Part shown: positions 25,998 to 34,792 of the stretch, one piece after another
How the letters are laid out: each line of letters begins with the position of its first letter
Numbering within the stretch: position 1 is the first letter of the stretch
Assembly (NCBI GenBank): GCA_001443495.1
Contig: LDXR01000008.1
Coordinates: 69,595 to 133,594, forward strand
Reading direction: 5' to 3'
DNA: 64,000 nucleotides
From: a candidate division NC10 bacterium CSP1-5
GTDB taxonomy: Bacteria > Methylomirabilota > Methylomirabilia > Methylomirabilales > CSP1-5
Notes under the pieces: model-generated
Databases searched by the model: none
What the model saw: the letters and a program-made list of their open reading frames with translations, nothing else
What the model was told of the DNA's origin: nothing
Program-made: the position numbers and the translations under genes

Positions 25998-27044
25998 TCA
26001 CATGAAGTTGGGGACGGCGCCGCCATGGAGGTTGGAGATCCGTTCGGCCATGCCGTGCTGAAAGCCCACCTGGATGAGTCGCTTCACGCGTGTGGCGTGC
26101 ATCTCCTTGTACAGCTCCTTGACCCGCTCGCGTCCGTGGGCGATCTGCTCGGGCGCCGAGCCGCCGCCGGCGAGGACCGCCAGGGCCTGCTGGACAAAGG
26201 GACTCGCCCCGGCGGCCTGTCGCAGAAAGGCGGCCCGCGCCTCGGCCGCCTGGGTGAGCTGCACCACCAGGGCGGGATCGTGCTTCAGATGGTAAGCGAT
26301 GTGGGAGACGCCATAGCCCACGTGCCGGCCCTCGTCCTGGCGGGTCATCTTGAAAATTTGGGCCGTCACGGGATCCGGAGCCACCTCTTCGAGGAACTTT
26401 AGAAGCTCCATGAAGGTTCCCTCTCCCAGAATGTGGAGGAGGAAGGAGGCGCTGGTGAAATCCTCCTGGGTCAGGAGACTCTTGAGGGACCACTCGGTGG
26501 CCGCCGAGACATACTGGAGACCCCCGCCATTGGCGAGCGCTCGCTTGGTGAAGACCTCGACGTGACGCGCCTCGTCCTCCACCTGGCTTGCCAGGAAGAG
26601 CACGACCTCGGTGAAACGCGGGTCCACCCGGGTAAGGAGCTTGGCGGGCAGGTAGAGCGCCAAGTATTCGTTCTGAATCATGAAGGTGCAGATCTGGCAG
26701 ACCGCCTGCTCCAGGTCAGCCGGGAGAGGATGGAGCTTGTCCCAGGGGATGTCGGTCGCGGCATTCCACTGGCCCAGCTTGGCCTGCTCGACCAGGTCGG
26801 CGATGTTGTCGGCCCAGACTACCGCCTTCTTGTTCACCGGGAACTCGAAAGGCGGGGTGTTGGGGTCCACCACCGAGCCGCGCTGGGCGAGGCCCAAGTG
26901 GGCCGGGGCCTCGTCCGGGACCTGGCCTGCCTGACCGACGAAGCAGTCCCGAAAGTCGATGCCGCCGCCATCCCGGACAGGCACGCGAATGCCCCAATCG
27001 GGCTCGCCCCAGTTAGTGGTGTCTGGCAGCTTGATCTCGGTCAC
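25998..27044 (-). CDS. Ferritin-like diiron protein
   Basis: A 348-residue four-helix-bundle diiron protein. The metal ligands follow the order E (MIQNEYLAL), ExxH (QVEDEARHVEVF), E (GEGTFMELL) and ExxH (RQDEGRHVGYG). This is the pattern of diiron oxygenases and R2-like proteins. The first 60 residues are an extra Gly/Pro-rich segment. It is followed 12 bp later by a cupin gene. It may oxidise a small molecule or protein; the exact reaction is unknown. Confidence 0.8.
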   Translation of the reverse strand: MTEIKLPDTTNWGEPDWGIRVPVRDGGGIDFRDCFVGQAGQVPDEAPAHLGLAQRGSVVDPNTPPFEFPVNKKAVVWADNIADLVEQAKLGQWNAATDIPWDKLHPLPADLEQAVCQICTFMIQNEYLALYLPAKLLTRVDPRFTEVVLFLASQVEDEARHVEVFTKRALANGGGLQYVSAATEWSLKSLLTQEDFTSASFLLHILGEGTFMELLKFLEEVAPDPVTAQIFKMTRQDEGRHVGYGVSHIAYHLKHDPALVVQLTQAAEARAAFLRQAAGASPFVQQALAVLAGGGSAPEQIAHGRERVKELYKEMHATRVKRLIQVGFQHGMAERISNLHGGAVPNFM

Positions 27045-27086
27045 CCGTCATCTCCTTGTGATTGTCCTCTCGATCTCTGGTGGTCT

Positions 27087-27398
27087 TCACGGTTTCTCCA
27101 GATACTTCACCACCAGGAGGTGCCTCACATCACGCACCCCAGGAACACCTCTCGTCACCTCGATGGCCCGCAGTTTCTGCTGTTCAGAATCGACAAAGCC
27201 CGAGAGGAGGACGATCCCACGGAACGTCTCCACGCTGATGCTGAGGTAGCTCAAGACCCCCTCTCCGGCGATGGCCGCCTTAACCTGGGAGGTGATGCCC
27301 ACATCGTCGAAGTACTCCCGGATCGTCACGTCGGTGTGGGGGGCACAGCTCGCCGCGACGAGGACAGCCATGGCGAGGAGACGCAACTTCAAATGCAT
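27087..27398 (-). CDS. BON domain lipoprotein
   Basis: A 103-residue protein. The N-terminus MHLKLRLLAMAVLVAASC has a lipobox AASC. The mature part is a single BON domain (ITSQVKAAIAGEGVLSYLSISVETFRGIVLLSGFVDSEQQKLRAIEVTRGVPGVRDV). BON domains bind phospholipids or act in envelope stress proteins such as OsmY. The ATG at 27398 was selected over an upstream frame that lacks protein character. Confidence 0.8.
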   Translation of the reverse strand: MHLKLRLLAMAVLVAASCAPHTDVTIREYFDDVGITSQVKAAIAGEGVLSYLSISVETFRGIVLLSGFVDSEQQKLRAIEVTRGVPGVRDVRHLLVVKYLEKP

Positions 27399-27483
27399 CG
27401 TGTGGGCTCCACCATAGTTCCCGGGACCGCCCAGTAGTGTACCAAGACCCCGCCTTGGTAGAAAGGGATTTCTGGTCAGAGGC

Positions 27484-27744
27484 CTACAGATACTCTTCGT
27501 CACGTTGAAGAGGAAGGCTGATACCTGGGCGCGGCAAGAGCAAATCTGGTCCAGAAAGGATGGTTTGGGAGTCAAGGAGGAGCTTATGAACATGATCGGC
27601 CAGGGTCTGCTTTTCTGGGGAGGTGAGGTCAAAGTATCGGCGCTGGGGAAAGAGTTCTTTGGCCACGACGAGCATCAGCTGACTCATGGTTGCGACGAGG
27701 AGGGTCGCATGGAGTGGATCCTGACCTCCTGACACCACGATCAC
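27484..27744 (-). CDS. Small hypothetical protein
   Basis: An 86-residue frame with no recognised domain. MSQLMLVVAKELFPQRRYFD and LADHVHKLLLDSQTIL look helical. It starts with GTG at 27744 after GAGGAAGGG, which is a plausible ribosome site. An opposite-strand frame (27505-27732) overlaps it; the minus-strand protein looks more natural. Coding status is uncertain. Confidence 0.35.
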   Translation of the reverse strand: MIVVSGGQDPLHATLLVATMSQLMLVVAKELFPQRRYFDLTSPEKQTLADHVHKLLLDSQTILSGPDLLLPRPGISLPLQRDEEYL

Positions 27745-27849
27745 CCCCTTCCTCGCGGGTTGTCGGCACGTGGGTTGCTCGCGTCCGGGATTCTATCGTA
27801 TTGGGTGGACACCCGCAAGCCGTCCTGTCCGCACTGGCCTGCTGTTCGC

Positions 27850-28047
27850 AGCACCTTCGGCCCGTCGCTCCGGGCCTCCCGCGGCGACCCTGAGCGGCGG
27901 CTTACGGCCTGGGTCCCTCCGTGTTCACGATCCGTGCAAGGAAGGCCAAGGATCGCGCCTCGGTTTCCCAGGCCGTCGCCCGCCGAGGGACCCCGCCGCT
28001 CCCGGCAATGTCGCTCGGGGCCTGCAGGCGCTGCCGAGGCAAGCAGA
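27850..28047 (+). repeat. Interspersed repeat copy A (long form)
   Basis: About 200 bp, closely similar to copy B at 60184. The conserved core is GGCGACCCT, then GCGGCGGCTTACGGC, then GGGTCCCTCCGTG followed by TTCACGATCC. A 3-bp indel and scattered mostly C/T and G/A changes separate the copies. CGTG-TT-CACG forms a small hairpin. It lies in the 0.5-kb gap 27745-28241, which otherwise shows no gene. Confidence 0.75.
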
Positions 28048-28241
28048 ATTCGGGAGGGCGAGGGGAGATGGGCCTGGACCCGGCGGAACGACCCACTCCC
28101 CGAGCCCTTCCGGACAAAGCTACCAGAGAACCCCAGAGCGAGGGGCCAAGGGTGCCGTTTCGCGTCGGTAGTGGTGTGAGCTATCGCATGGAGAAGTGCG
28201 ATGCCTGCGGAAGCGCTGTGGATAAGGGGTGTGTATGCGGG

Positions 28242-28442
28242 CTAGGCAGAAAATGTGAGGCTGCTCGGCGCCCCCTCCCAGAGAAGCCCCGGGTCACCGT
28301 CCTGGTGATGTGCCTCGCAGAGCCACCGCATTCGCTCCTGCTCGATCGCAGCCTTGATGGCTCCCTCGGCACACTGCATACAGATCATGCCAGCGTGCTC
28401 GCACGTCTCGAACGCCTCAATCGCCAACTCTTTCGCCGTCAT
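28242..28442 (-). CDS. Small Cys-rich hypothetical protein
   Basis: A 66-residue protein from ATG 28442, preceded by GGGAGGGAATGCA. It contains MTAKELAIEAFETCEHAGMI, then CMQC, and later WLCEAHH, so four Cys and two His could bind a metal. The rest is helical with an unordered tail. I do not recognise a family. The gap 28443-28756 to the next gene holds no gene I can support. Confidence 0.5.
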   Translation of the reverse strand: MTAKELAIEAFETCEHAGMICMQCAEGAIKAAIEQERMRWLCEAHHQDGDPGLLWEGAPSSLTFSA

Positions 28443-28756
28443 TGCATTCCCTCCCGCACGATGCGGCTGATCTTCGTGATGATCTTTCGCGGCCCTTCGA
28501 ACCCAGGGTGTTTGGGTGCAAAATGCGGACCACTTGTGTTCTTTTGTTCTTACTTCCTTCGTCTCCCGCCGAGTCGTCATCGTGGAGGGGCTGCTCACAG
28601 GACAAGACGTCACAGCGGGGAATTATGCGAATAAGAGAGGGGTTCGAGCGGTCGAGGGGGAGGGGGTGCGCTGTAGGTACAAGAATTGCAATGTTTGCGA
28701 CACCATAGAACCCAGCACGCCGTCGCCCATGCGGGTAGGGGCACCAAGGAGGGGCC

Positions 28757-29227
28757 GTGAACGACGCGACAACGACAGTGGAAAAAGCAGTGATATTTCA
28801 GGGCCTGAATCAGGCGCAGGTCCAGTCCATCGTTCGAATCGGGGTGGCAAAGCAGTTCGCGAACGGCCGCGTGATCTTCAAGAAAGGGGATCGAAACGAG
28901 GAACTTTACCTGATCGTCAAGGGGAAGGTTCGCATCACACGCGAGTACCCATTAGGCGGCTATGAGACACTGGCGGAACTGGAGGAGGGTCAGGCTTTTG
29001 GTGAGATGGCGGTGTTTGGCGATGAGGTGGTCCGGAGCGCCACGGCCAGGGCCGCTGCCGAGTGCGAGTTACTGATTCTGAAACGGGAGCCCTTCCGGCA
29101 ACTCCTCCAAAATGATCGTGAGCTTGCGAACACCATACTCTGGAACGTGTTGAAACAGGTCTCAGGCCGTCTCCGCACGACCAACGACAAGGTCATGATG
29201 TTCTTGGTAGCGCCGGGACTGGAGTGA
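28757..29227 (+). CDS. Cyclic nucleotide-binding domain protein
   Basis: A 156-residue protein that is essentially one cNMP-binding domain: IFKKGDRNEELYLIVKGKVRI (about 45-65), followed by GQAFGEMAVFGDEVVRSATARA, the phosphate-binding cassette with its Glu and Arg. There is no DNA-binding domain, so it probably regulates a partner. It starts with GTG at 28757 after an excellent AAGGAGGGG ribosome site. Confidence 0.85.
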   Translation: MNDATTTVEKAVIFQGLNQAQVQSIVRIGVAKQFANGRVIFKKGDRNEELYLIVKGKVRITREYPLGGYETLAELEEGQAFGEMAVFGDEVVRSATARAAAECELLILKREPFRQLLQNDRELANTILWNVLKQVSGRLRTTNDKVMMFLVAPGLE

Positions 29228-29265
29228 TTTCCGCTTGTCAGCTTGGTCCGAAAAGAGGACGCTGC

Positions 29266-29302
29266 TGACCCGTGCGGGACTCGAACCCGCGGCCCCCTGC
29301 TT
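29266..29302 (-). other. tRNA-Lys 3' half fragment (possible att site)
   Basis: A 37-nt stretch matching the 3' half of the tRNA-Lys gene at 33245-33317, with one mismatch (36 of 37), in the same orientation. The 5' half is absent and no cloverleaf can form. Such 3' fragments are left when elements integrate at tRNA genes. It lies about 4 kb from the intact tRNA, on its 3' side. Confidence 0.75.
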
Positions 29303-29346
29303 GAGGGCCACATCGGATGATGGAGACCATGGGGCATGCAAGGGTG

Positions 29347-30171
29347 CTAGCCTTGCCACGAGGGATGGCGCGACTGCTCCTCCGTGGGGAGGAGAACGAC
29401 GATCTCCCGGGCCACCTCCTCAACGGACTTACCTGTCACGTCGATCTGCCGCCAGTCATGCTTGGCGCACAGCCGCTCAGAGTGGTGAAGCTCCTTCCGG
29501 ACGTTCTCCAGTGAGGCGTATGCCTTCGCAGGAATCCTGAGGTACTCAGCGCGCACCCGCCGCAATGCCGATAGCCGCCTGGGCTCCATGACAAGACAAA
29601 TGATCCGTTCGGAAGGGAAGGAGAGCACCGCCGGGGGCATCGGGATTCTTGGGACAATGGGCACGTTGGCGGCGAACCAGCCCCGGTACGCGAGGTACAG
29701 CGTCGTCGGGGTCTTCATCGTTCTGGAGACGCCGACCAGGATGACTTCCGCACGGCTGAGTTCATCTGCGTGCTGCCCGTCGTCGTGGCGGAAGGCGAAC
29801 TCCACGGCCTCGATTTCCCTCGACCTTGCCTCGACCAGCTGCTTGAAGAGCCCGGGTTTCTCTTGGGGCCTCAGCTTGAGGTGCTTGGCGAGGCGATCCA
29901 GCATCGGGCCCATCAGGTCCATTGCATCCACCCCTTGCGCACGGGATTCGGCCAGCATCAGGCGGCGCAGTTCGTCCGACACCAGGGTGTGAAGAATCAG
30001 GGAATCGTGGCCAACGGCTTCCTGAACGATCGCGCGGAGCTGCTCCGGGGTGCACACATTCCCTCGCCGGATCACGATTGCGGGCGCCTCCTTGAACTGG
30101 ACGAGAGCGGATCGGACCATTCGCTCCGCCGTCTGACCCGTGGCGTCGGAAACCACGAAAATCCTCAGCAT
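29347..30171 (-). CDS. Pyruvate phosphate dikinase regulatory protein
   Basis: A 274-residue DUF299-family bifunctional kinase/phosphorylase. These enzymes inactivate and reactivate PPDK or PEP synthase by ADP-dependent phosphorylation of a Thr. The P-loop-like motif is GVSRTMKTPTTLYLA (about 155-169). Length is typical. It sits 30 bp after ppdK, with which it is co-transcribed, which supports PPDK as its target. Confidence 0.9.
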   Translation of the reverse strand: MLRIFVVSDATGQTAERMVRSALVQFKEAPAIVIRRGNVCTPEQLRAIVQEAVGHDSLILHTLVSDELRRLMLAESRAQGVDAMDLMGPMLDRLAKHLKLRPQEKPGLFKQLVEARSREIEAVEFAFRHDDGQHADELSRAEVILVGVSRTMKTPTTLYLAYRGWFAANVPIVPRIPMPPAVLSFPSERIICLVMEPRRLSALRRVRAEYLRIPAKAYASLENVRKELHHSERLCAKHDWRQIDVTGKSVEEVAREIVVLLPTEEQSRHPSWQG

Positions 30172-30201
30172 CGAACGCTCGCCACCCCGCTGTCGGTTGT
30201 G

Positions 30202-32859
30202 TTATTTCTCTCCTACCTCCACGAGCCGGACTTTTTCCTTCAGGGCTGCGTGCGCCGCTGCCAGCTTGGCCACCGGGACTCGGTACGGAGAGCAACTCAC
30301 GTAATCCAGGCCCATACGGTGGCAGAATGCGACCGACTGCGGGTCGCCACCGTGCTCGCCACAGATGCCGATCTCCAGGGTCTTCCGGGCGGTGCGCCCC
30401 TTCTTGACCGCAATAGCCATCAGCTGCCCGACCCCTCGCTCATCGATGCTGATAAAGGGATCGTCCCTCAGCACACCTTCCTCGACATACTGTGGGAGGA
30501 ACTTCCCTGCGTCGTCCCGAGAAAAGCTAAAGGTGGTCTGTGTCAGGTCATTGGTCCCGAAGGAGAAAAAGTCGGCCTCGGCGGCGATCTCGTCCGCGAC
30601 CAGGCAGGCCCGAGGGGTTTCGATCATTGTCCCGACCTTGAACGCGACCTTGACGCCCAGTTCTCGCATGACCTGGGCAGCCACACGGTCGATAATGGCC
30701 CGCTGGTGGCGGAATTCTTCTACGGTAGTCACTAACGGAACCATCACCTCGGGGTACACCTTTTTCTTTTCTCGGACCATCTGGCAGGCCGCCTCGAAGA
30801 TGGCCCGGGCTTGCATCTCCGTGATTTCGGGATAGGTAATGGCGAGCCGGCAGCCCCGGTGGCCAAGCATCGGATTGGACTCCTGAAGCAGTTCCACCTT
30901 GCGCACGAGGCGCTCCACGGGAATGCCCATGTCCGCGGCCAGTACCTGCAGTTCCTGCGACGTCTTGGGTAGGAATTCATGCAGCGGCGGATCAAAGAGG
31001 CGGATGATGACCGGCAACCCCTTCATCTTCTCAAAGATCGCCTTAAAGTCGGTGCGCTGCATTGGGAGCAGCTTGGCGAGGGCTTGCCGCCGACCCGCTG
31101 TGTCTTCGGCCACGATCATCTCCCGCATGGCGATGATGCGGTCGTCCTCGAAAAACATGTGCTCGGTCCGGCACAACCCGATCCCCTCGGCCCCGAAATC
31201 CATGCTGGCGGCGGCGTCGGTGGGGGTGTCGGCATTGGTCCGGACCCCGATGTCTTGGAAGGCGTCAGCCCACTTGACCAGAACGACAAAGTCGCCCGAC
31301 AGCTCGGGCTGGACCAGCGGCAATTTGCCTAGCATCACATCGCCGGTCGTGCCGTCGATGGTGATCCAATCCGCTTCTTTGACCTTCCGCCCCTTCACCG
31401 TGAAGCTCTTGTTGGCCTCGGAGATGTTGATTTCGCCGCAGCCTGCTACGCAGGGCTTCCCCATGCCGCGCGCCACCACCGCGGCATGCGAGGTCATCCC
31501 CCCTCTGGCCGTCAAGATCCCCTGAGCGGCATGCATCCCGCCGACGTCCTCGGCAGACGTCTCGGCCCGAACCAGAATCACCTTTTCACCTCGCGCGGCC
31601 CAGGCTTCCGCTTCCTCCGCCGTGAAGACCACTCTTCCTACGGCTGCTCCCGGAGAGGCGGGAAGCCCGCGGGCCACTCGCTCGACCTTGGCCTTGGCGT
31701 CGAGCATCGGATGGAGGAGAATCTCCACCTGATGGGGATCCACGCGGAGGACCGCCATTTTTTTGTCGATGAGGCCCTCGTGCTGCATGTCCACGGCGAT
31801 CTTGACCGCAGCCGTCGGTGTCCGTTTTCCCGTTCGGGTCTGCAGGAGATACAGTTTCCCCTCCTGGATGGTGAACTCGATATCCTGCATGTCCCGGTAG
31901 TGCTTCTCTAGGCGCCGGCAGATACCGGAAAAATCGCGATACGCCTTCGGGGCGATGTGTGCGAGGGTCTCAATGGGCTGCGGGGTCCGGATCCCGGCGA
32001 CCACGTCCTCTCCTTGGGCGTTCATCAGGAACTCTCCATAGAGGCGCTTCTGTCCCGTGCTCGGATCCCGGGTAAATGCGACCCCGGTCCCGGAGCGTTC
32101 CCCCATATTGCCAAAGACCATGGCCTGCACGTTGACCGCCGTTCCCCAGGTATGGGGCAGGCGGTGGATCTCCCGATACTTGATGGCCCGCGGGTTATTC
32201 CACGACCCGAAGACGGCCCCCACGGCCATCTGGAGCTGCTGCCGAGGATCCTGGGGAAACTCCCGCCCGATACGCTCCCGGACCAGGCTCTTGTAGCGTC
32301 GCACGATTTCTTGGAGATCGGGCGCCGCGAGATCGGTATCTAACTCGACCCTCACCTCCCGCTTCCGGTGCTCCAAAATCTCTTCGAAATTCTTGGTGGA
32401 GATTCCGAGCACCACGTTGCTGAACATCTGGATGAAGCGGCGATAACTGTCATAGGCGAAGCGGGGATTCCCGGAGAGGTCCGCGAGCCCCTCTGCGGCG
32501 TCGTCATTCAGGCCCAAGTTGAGTACTGTATCCATCATTCCGGGCATGGAGACCCTCGCCCCGGACCGCACCGAAACCAGGAGGGGAGCATTCCGATCGC
32601 CAAAGGTGAGGTCCATGGCCTTTTCCAGATTGCGCAGGCTCTTCTCCACCTGTTTCCACATGCCTGGCGGGAACTTTCCAGCGCGCTTCATCGACTCGAC
32701 ACAGGCCTCCGTCGTGATGGTAAAGCCCGGAGGGACTGGGATCTTCAGATTGGTCATCTCGGCCAGGTTCGATCCCTTCCCTCCCAAGAGATCCTTCATC
32801 TTGGCCGACCCTTCGGCTCGGCCCCCACCGAAGAAGTACACGAATTTCTTCGTCGGCAT
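30202..32859 (-). CDS. ppdK: Pyruvate phosphate dikinase
   Basis: An 885-residue cytoplasmic enzyme that interconverts pyruvate + ATP + Pi and PEP + AMP + PPi. It has the N-terminal ATP-grasp domain (KGSNLAEM, SVRSGARVSMPGMMDTVLNLG), the central phosphohistidine domain with catalytic His in GGMTSHAAVVARGMGKPCVAG (about residue 455) and the C-terminal PEP/pyruvate TIM barrel ending in CGEHGGDP. The Thr before the catalytic His is the usual target of the regulator encoded next door. Both genes lie between a tRNA-Lys gene and a copy of its 3' half. Confidence 0.95.
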   Translation of the reverse strand: MPTKKFVYFFGGGRAEGSAKMKDLLGGKGSNLAEMTNLKIPVPPGFTITTEACVESMKRAGKFPPGMWKQVEKSLRNLEKAMDLTFGDRNAPLLVSVRSGARVSMPGMMDTVLNLGLNDDAAEGLADLSGNPRFAYDSYRRFIQMFSNVVLGISTKNFEEILEHRKREVRVELDTDLAAPDLQEIVRRYKSLVRERIGREFPQDPRQQLQMAVGAVFGSWNNPRAIKYREIHRLPHTWGTAVNVQAMVFGNMGERSGTGVAFTRDPSTGQKRLYGEFLMNAQGEDVVAGIRTPQPIETLAHIAPKAYRDFSGICRRLEKHYRDMQDIEFTIQEGKLYLLQTRTGKRTPTAAVKIAVDMQHEGLIDKKMAVLRVDPHQVEILLHPMLDAKAKVERVARGLPASPGAAVGRVVFTAEEAEAWAARGEKVILVRAETSAEDVGGMHAAQGILTARGGMTSHAAVVARGMGKPCVAGCGEINISEANKSFTVKGRKVKEADWITIDGTTGDVMLGKLPLVQPELSGDFVVLVKWADAFQDIGVRTNADTPTDAAASMDFGAEGIGLCRTEHMFFEDDRIIAMREMIVAEDTAGRRQALAKLLPMQRTDFKAIFEKMKGLPVIIRLFDPPLHEFLPKTSQELQVLAADMGIPVERLVRKVELLQESNPMLGHRGCRLAITYPEITEMQARAIFEAACQMVREKKKVYPEVMVPLVTTVEEFRHQRAIIDRVAAQVMRELGVKVAFKVGTMIETPRACLVADEIAAEADFFSFGTNDLTQTTFSFSRDDAGKFLPQYVEEGVLRDDPFISIDERGVGQLMAIAVKKGRTARKTLEIGICGEHGGDPQSVAFCHRMGLDYVSCSPYRVPVAKLAAAHAALKEKVRLVEVGEK

Positions 32860-33241
32860 AATTCCTCCCCTTCAATGCCTCCTGCTGGGACCTGAGATCC
32901 TCTCCCCAGATCAGATTTGGTTCCTCGGAACAGCCGGGAGCCTCCCTCACACCGATCGGTTAGAAGCGTGACCGCCCAAGCGGCGACGGAGGCTAGTATG
33001 TAATATCGAGAAGAACTGATGAAGACGTCAAGAGCCCTCTTACGTCACATTCAAGTCTCCAGAGAGACTTTATTAAACATCACCATTATTGAACATGATC
33101 ATTATCATGGGCGAAGTCCCCGACATCAGGGCAGCGGGGTGTGTGGTCGATTCTTCCTGGCCTGGAAGGAAACCGTCGGCCCGAGTATGGCGAGTCTCGC
33201 GAGGGGGAGAAGGATAGACGGCGAAAAGGCTTGACGAGAAG
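32860..33241. other. Intergenic region upstream of ppdK
   Basis: A 382-bp gap without a convincing gene. It contains an AT-rich patch (about 33055-33110) with the near-palindrome CATGATCATTATCATG, which could be a regulator site. A short frame (33019-33234) has no recognisable features. Confidence 0.4.
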
Positions 33242-33317
33242 TGGTGACCCGTGCGGGATTCGAACCCGCGGCCCCCTGCTTAAAAGGCAGGTGCTCTGCC
33301 AGCTGAGCTAACGGGTC
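33242..33317 (-). tRNA. tRNA-Lys (UUU)
   Basis: A full cloverleaf on the minus strand. Acceptor GACCCGT pairs with ACGGGTC, discriminator A, encoded CCA (33242-33244). D arm GCTCAGCTGGCAGAGC, anticodon arm CCTGC-loop-GCAGG with anticodon TTT, T arm GCGGGTTCGAATCCCGC. The 3' half is duplicated at 29266-29302. Confidence 0.95.
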
Positions 33318-33427
33318 ATGCCCTGATTCTGCACCTTTATCCGACCACAGTCAATCCCCACCCGACCCGAAACGCCCGAAACCGCGCCCAGTAGATTCCC
33401 GAAACTCCCGTGCCGGGCTTCAATGCA

Positions 33428-33487
33428 GGGATCGTGAACACGGAGGGACCCACGCCGTAAGCCGCCGCATAGGGTCGCCACAGGAGG
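33428..33487 (-). repeat. Interspersed repeat copy D (short form)
   Basis: On the minus strand it reads GGCGACCCT, GCGGCGGCTTACGGC, GGGTCCCTCCGTG, then TTCACGATCC, as in copies A-C, and it extends into GAAGCCCGGCACG shared with copy B. It begins directly after the purA stop codon, in sense orientation. Confidence 0.7.
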
Positions 33488-34792
33488 CTAGACTAGTCCC
33501 CATTGTTTCAGGGTGGGGGTGGGCAGGAGGATGGTTTGGTCCCGCTCAGGGCCTGTCGAGATGATCGAGATGTCGATCCCGAGGATGGTCTCGAGGCGAT
33601 CCAGGAAGGCGTGGCATTTTTTGGGCAATTCCGCGACGGACGTGGCCCCGACCGTGTGCTCCTGCCAGCCCTCGATCTCTTCGTAAACCGGTTGGCATTC
33701 CTTGAGGATGTCGACCTCGTTGGGGAATTCCTCGAGAATCTGACCCCGGTAGCGGTAGGCCTGGCATATCTTCAATACGGGGAAAGTGTCGAGGACATCC
33801 AGCTTTGTCAGGGCCAAGCTGCTGAGGCCGTTCACCCGGATCGCATATCGGAGGGAGACCGCGTCGAGCCACCCGCACCGCCTGGGCCGCCCTGTCGTGG
33901 CCCCGTACTCTCGGCCGCGATTGCGCAGTTCCTCACCGGTACTGTCCTTGAGCTCCGTGGGGAAGGGACCTTCGCCCACCCTGGTGGTGTAGGCCTTCAT
34001 AACGCCCAAGACGCCGTCGATCCGGGTCGGTCCAACCCCGGTTCCGATGCAGGCGCCTCCGGCGGTCGCGCTGCTCGAGGTGACATACGGGTACGTCCCC
34101 AGGTCCACATCCAGCAGGGTCCCCTGCGCCCCCTCAAACAAGATCTTCCTGCCCTCGTCGATCATCCTGTTAAGCGTCGCCGAGGCATCGACCAGGAAAC
34201 CCTGGACCTCACGGAAATGGGCCATCTGTTCATCAAAGATGCGCTCGGCGTCGAGAGAGTGCAGCGCGCTTGTCGCCGGAGCATGAATCTGCTTCTCGGC
34301 GAGGTTGATGCGCAATCGCTCGTGGAAGAGGGCCGGATCGAAAAGGTCCCCGATCCGAATCCCCACTCTGGCCGCCTTATCGGCGTACGCCGGACCGATT
34401 CCACGCCCGGTGGTGCCGAGGGGACGGGCGGCGTGTTTCTCCCGCTCTTGATCGAGGATCTTGTGATAGGGAAGGACCAGGTGCGCGTTCTTCCCGATGT
34501 GCAGGTGTCCCTCCGCTTTCACGGCCAGGCGGCCAAGCTGGTGGAGCTCGTGAGTGAGGCCGGGAAGATCGACCACCACCCCGTTGCCGAGGATGCAGAT
34601 CTTCCCTTTCCGAAGGATGCCCGAGGGGACGAGATGCAGAACGACCTTCTCGGTGCCCACCACCACCGTGTGCCCCGCGTTGTTCCCTCCCTGGTACCGG
34701 GCCACGGCGTCGAATGACTCGCTGATGGTGTCAACGATCTTCCCCTTGCCCTCGTCGCCCCACTGGGTCCCGACCACGATCACGTTGGCCAT
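33488..34792 (-). CDS. purA: Adenylosuccinate synthetase
   Basis: A 434-residue enzyme of purine biosynthesis that joins IMP and aspartate using GTP. The N-terminal GTQWGDEGKGKIVD (8-21) carries the catalytic Asp and the P-loop-like segment. GNNAGHTVVV has the catalytic His, and GRPRRCGWLDAV sits in the substrate-binding loop. Length is typical. It overlaps the 3' end of hisZ by 13 bp, so the two are coupled. Confidence 0.95.
   Translation of the reverse strand: MANVIVVGTQWGDEGKGKIVDTISESFDAVARYQGGNNAGHTVVVGTEKVVLHLVPSGILRKGKICILGNGVVVDLPGLTHELHQLGRLAVKAEGHLHIGKNAHLVLPYHKILDQEREKHAARPLGTTGRGIGPAYADKAARVGIRIGDLFDPALFHERLRINLAEKQIHAPATSALHSLDAERIFDEQMAHFREVQGFLVDASATLNRMIDEGRKILFEGAQGTLLDVDLGTYPYVTSSSATAGGACIGTGVGPTRIDGVLGVMKAYTTRVGEGPFPTELKDSTGEELRNRGREYGATTGRPRRCGWLDAVSLRYAIRVNGLSSLALTKLDVLDTFPVLKICQAYRYRGQILEEFPNEVDILKECQPVYEEIEGWQEHTVGATSVAELPKKCHAFLDRLETILGIDISIISTGPERDQTILLPTPTLKQWGLV

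Noticed and set aside
28190-28260. Cys-rich plus frame MEKCDACGSAVDKGCVCG
   Set aside because: No stop before it runs into the 3' end of the opposite gene, and no ribosome site; likely chance.
27921-28634. Plus-strand frame through repeat copy A, with a similar frame in copy B (60256)
   Set aside because: Differences between the copies are mostly non-synonymous and the frame runs into unrelated sequence; better explained as a repeat.
33060-33110. Fur-box-like CATGATCATTATCATG
   Set aside because: Only partly matches the 19-bp consensus, and the neighbouring genes have no link to iron.
33019-33234. 71-codon plus-strand frame upstream of ppdK
   Set aside because: No domain, weak ribosome site, basic low-complexity tail; left as uncertain non-coding.
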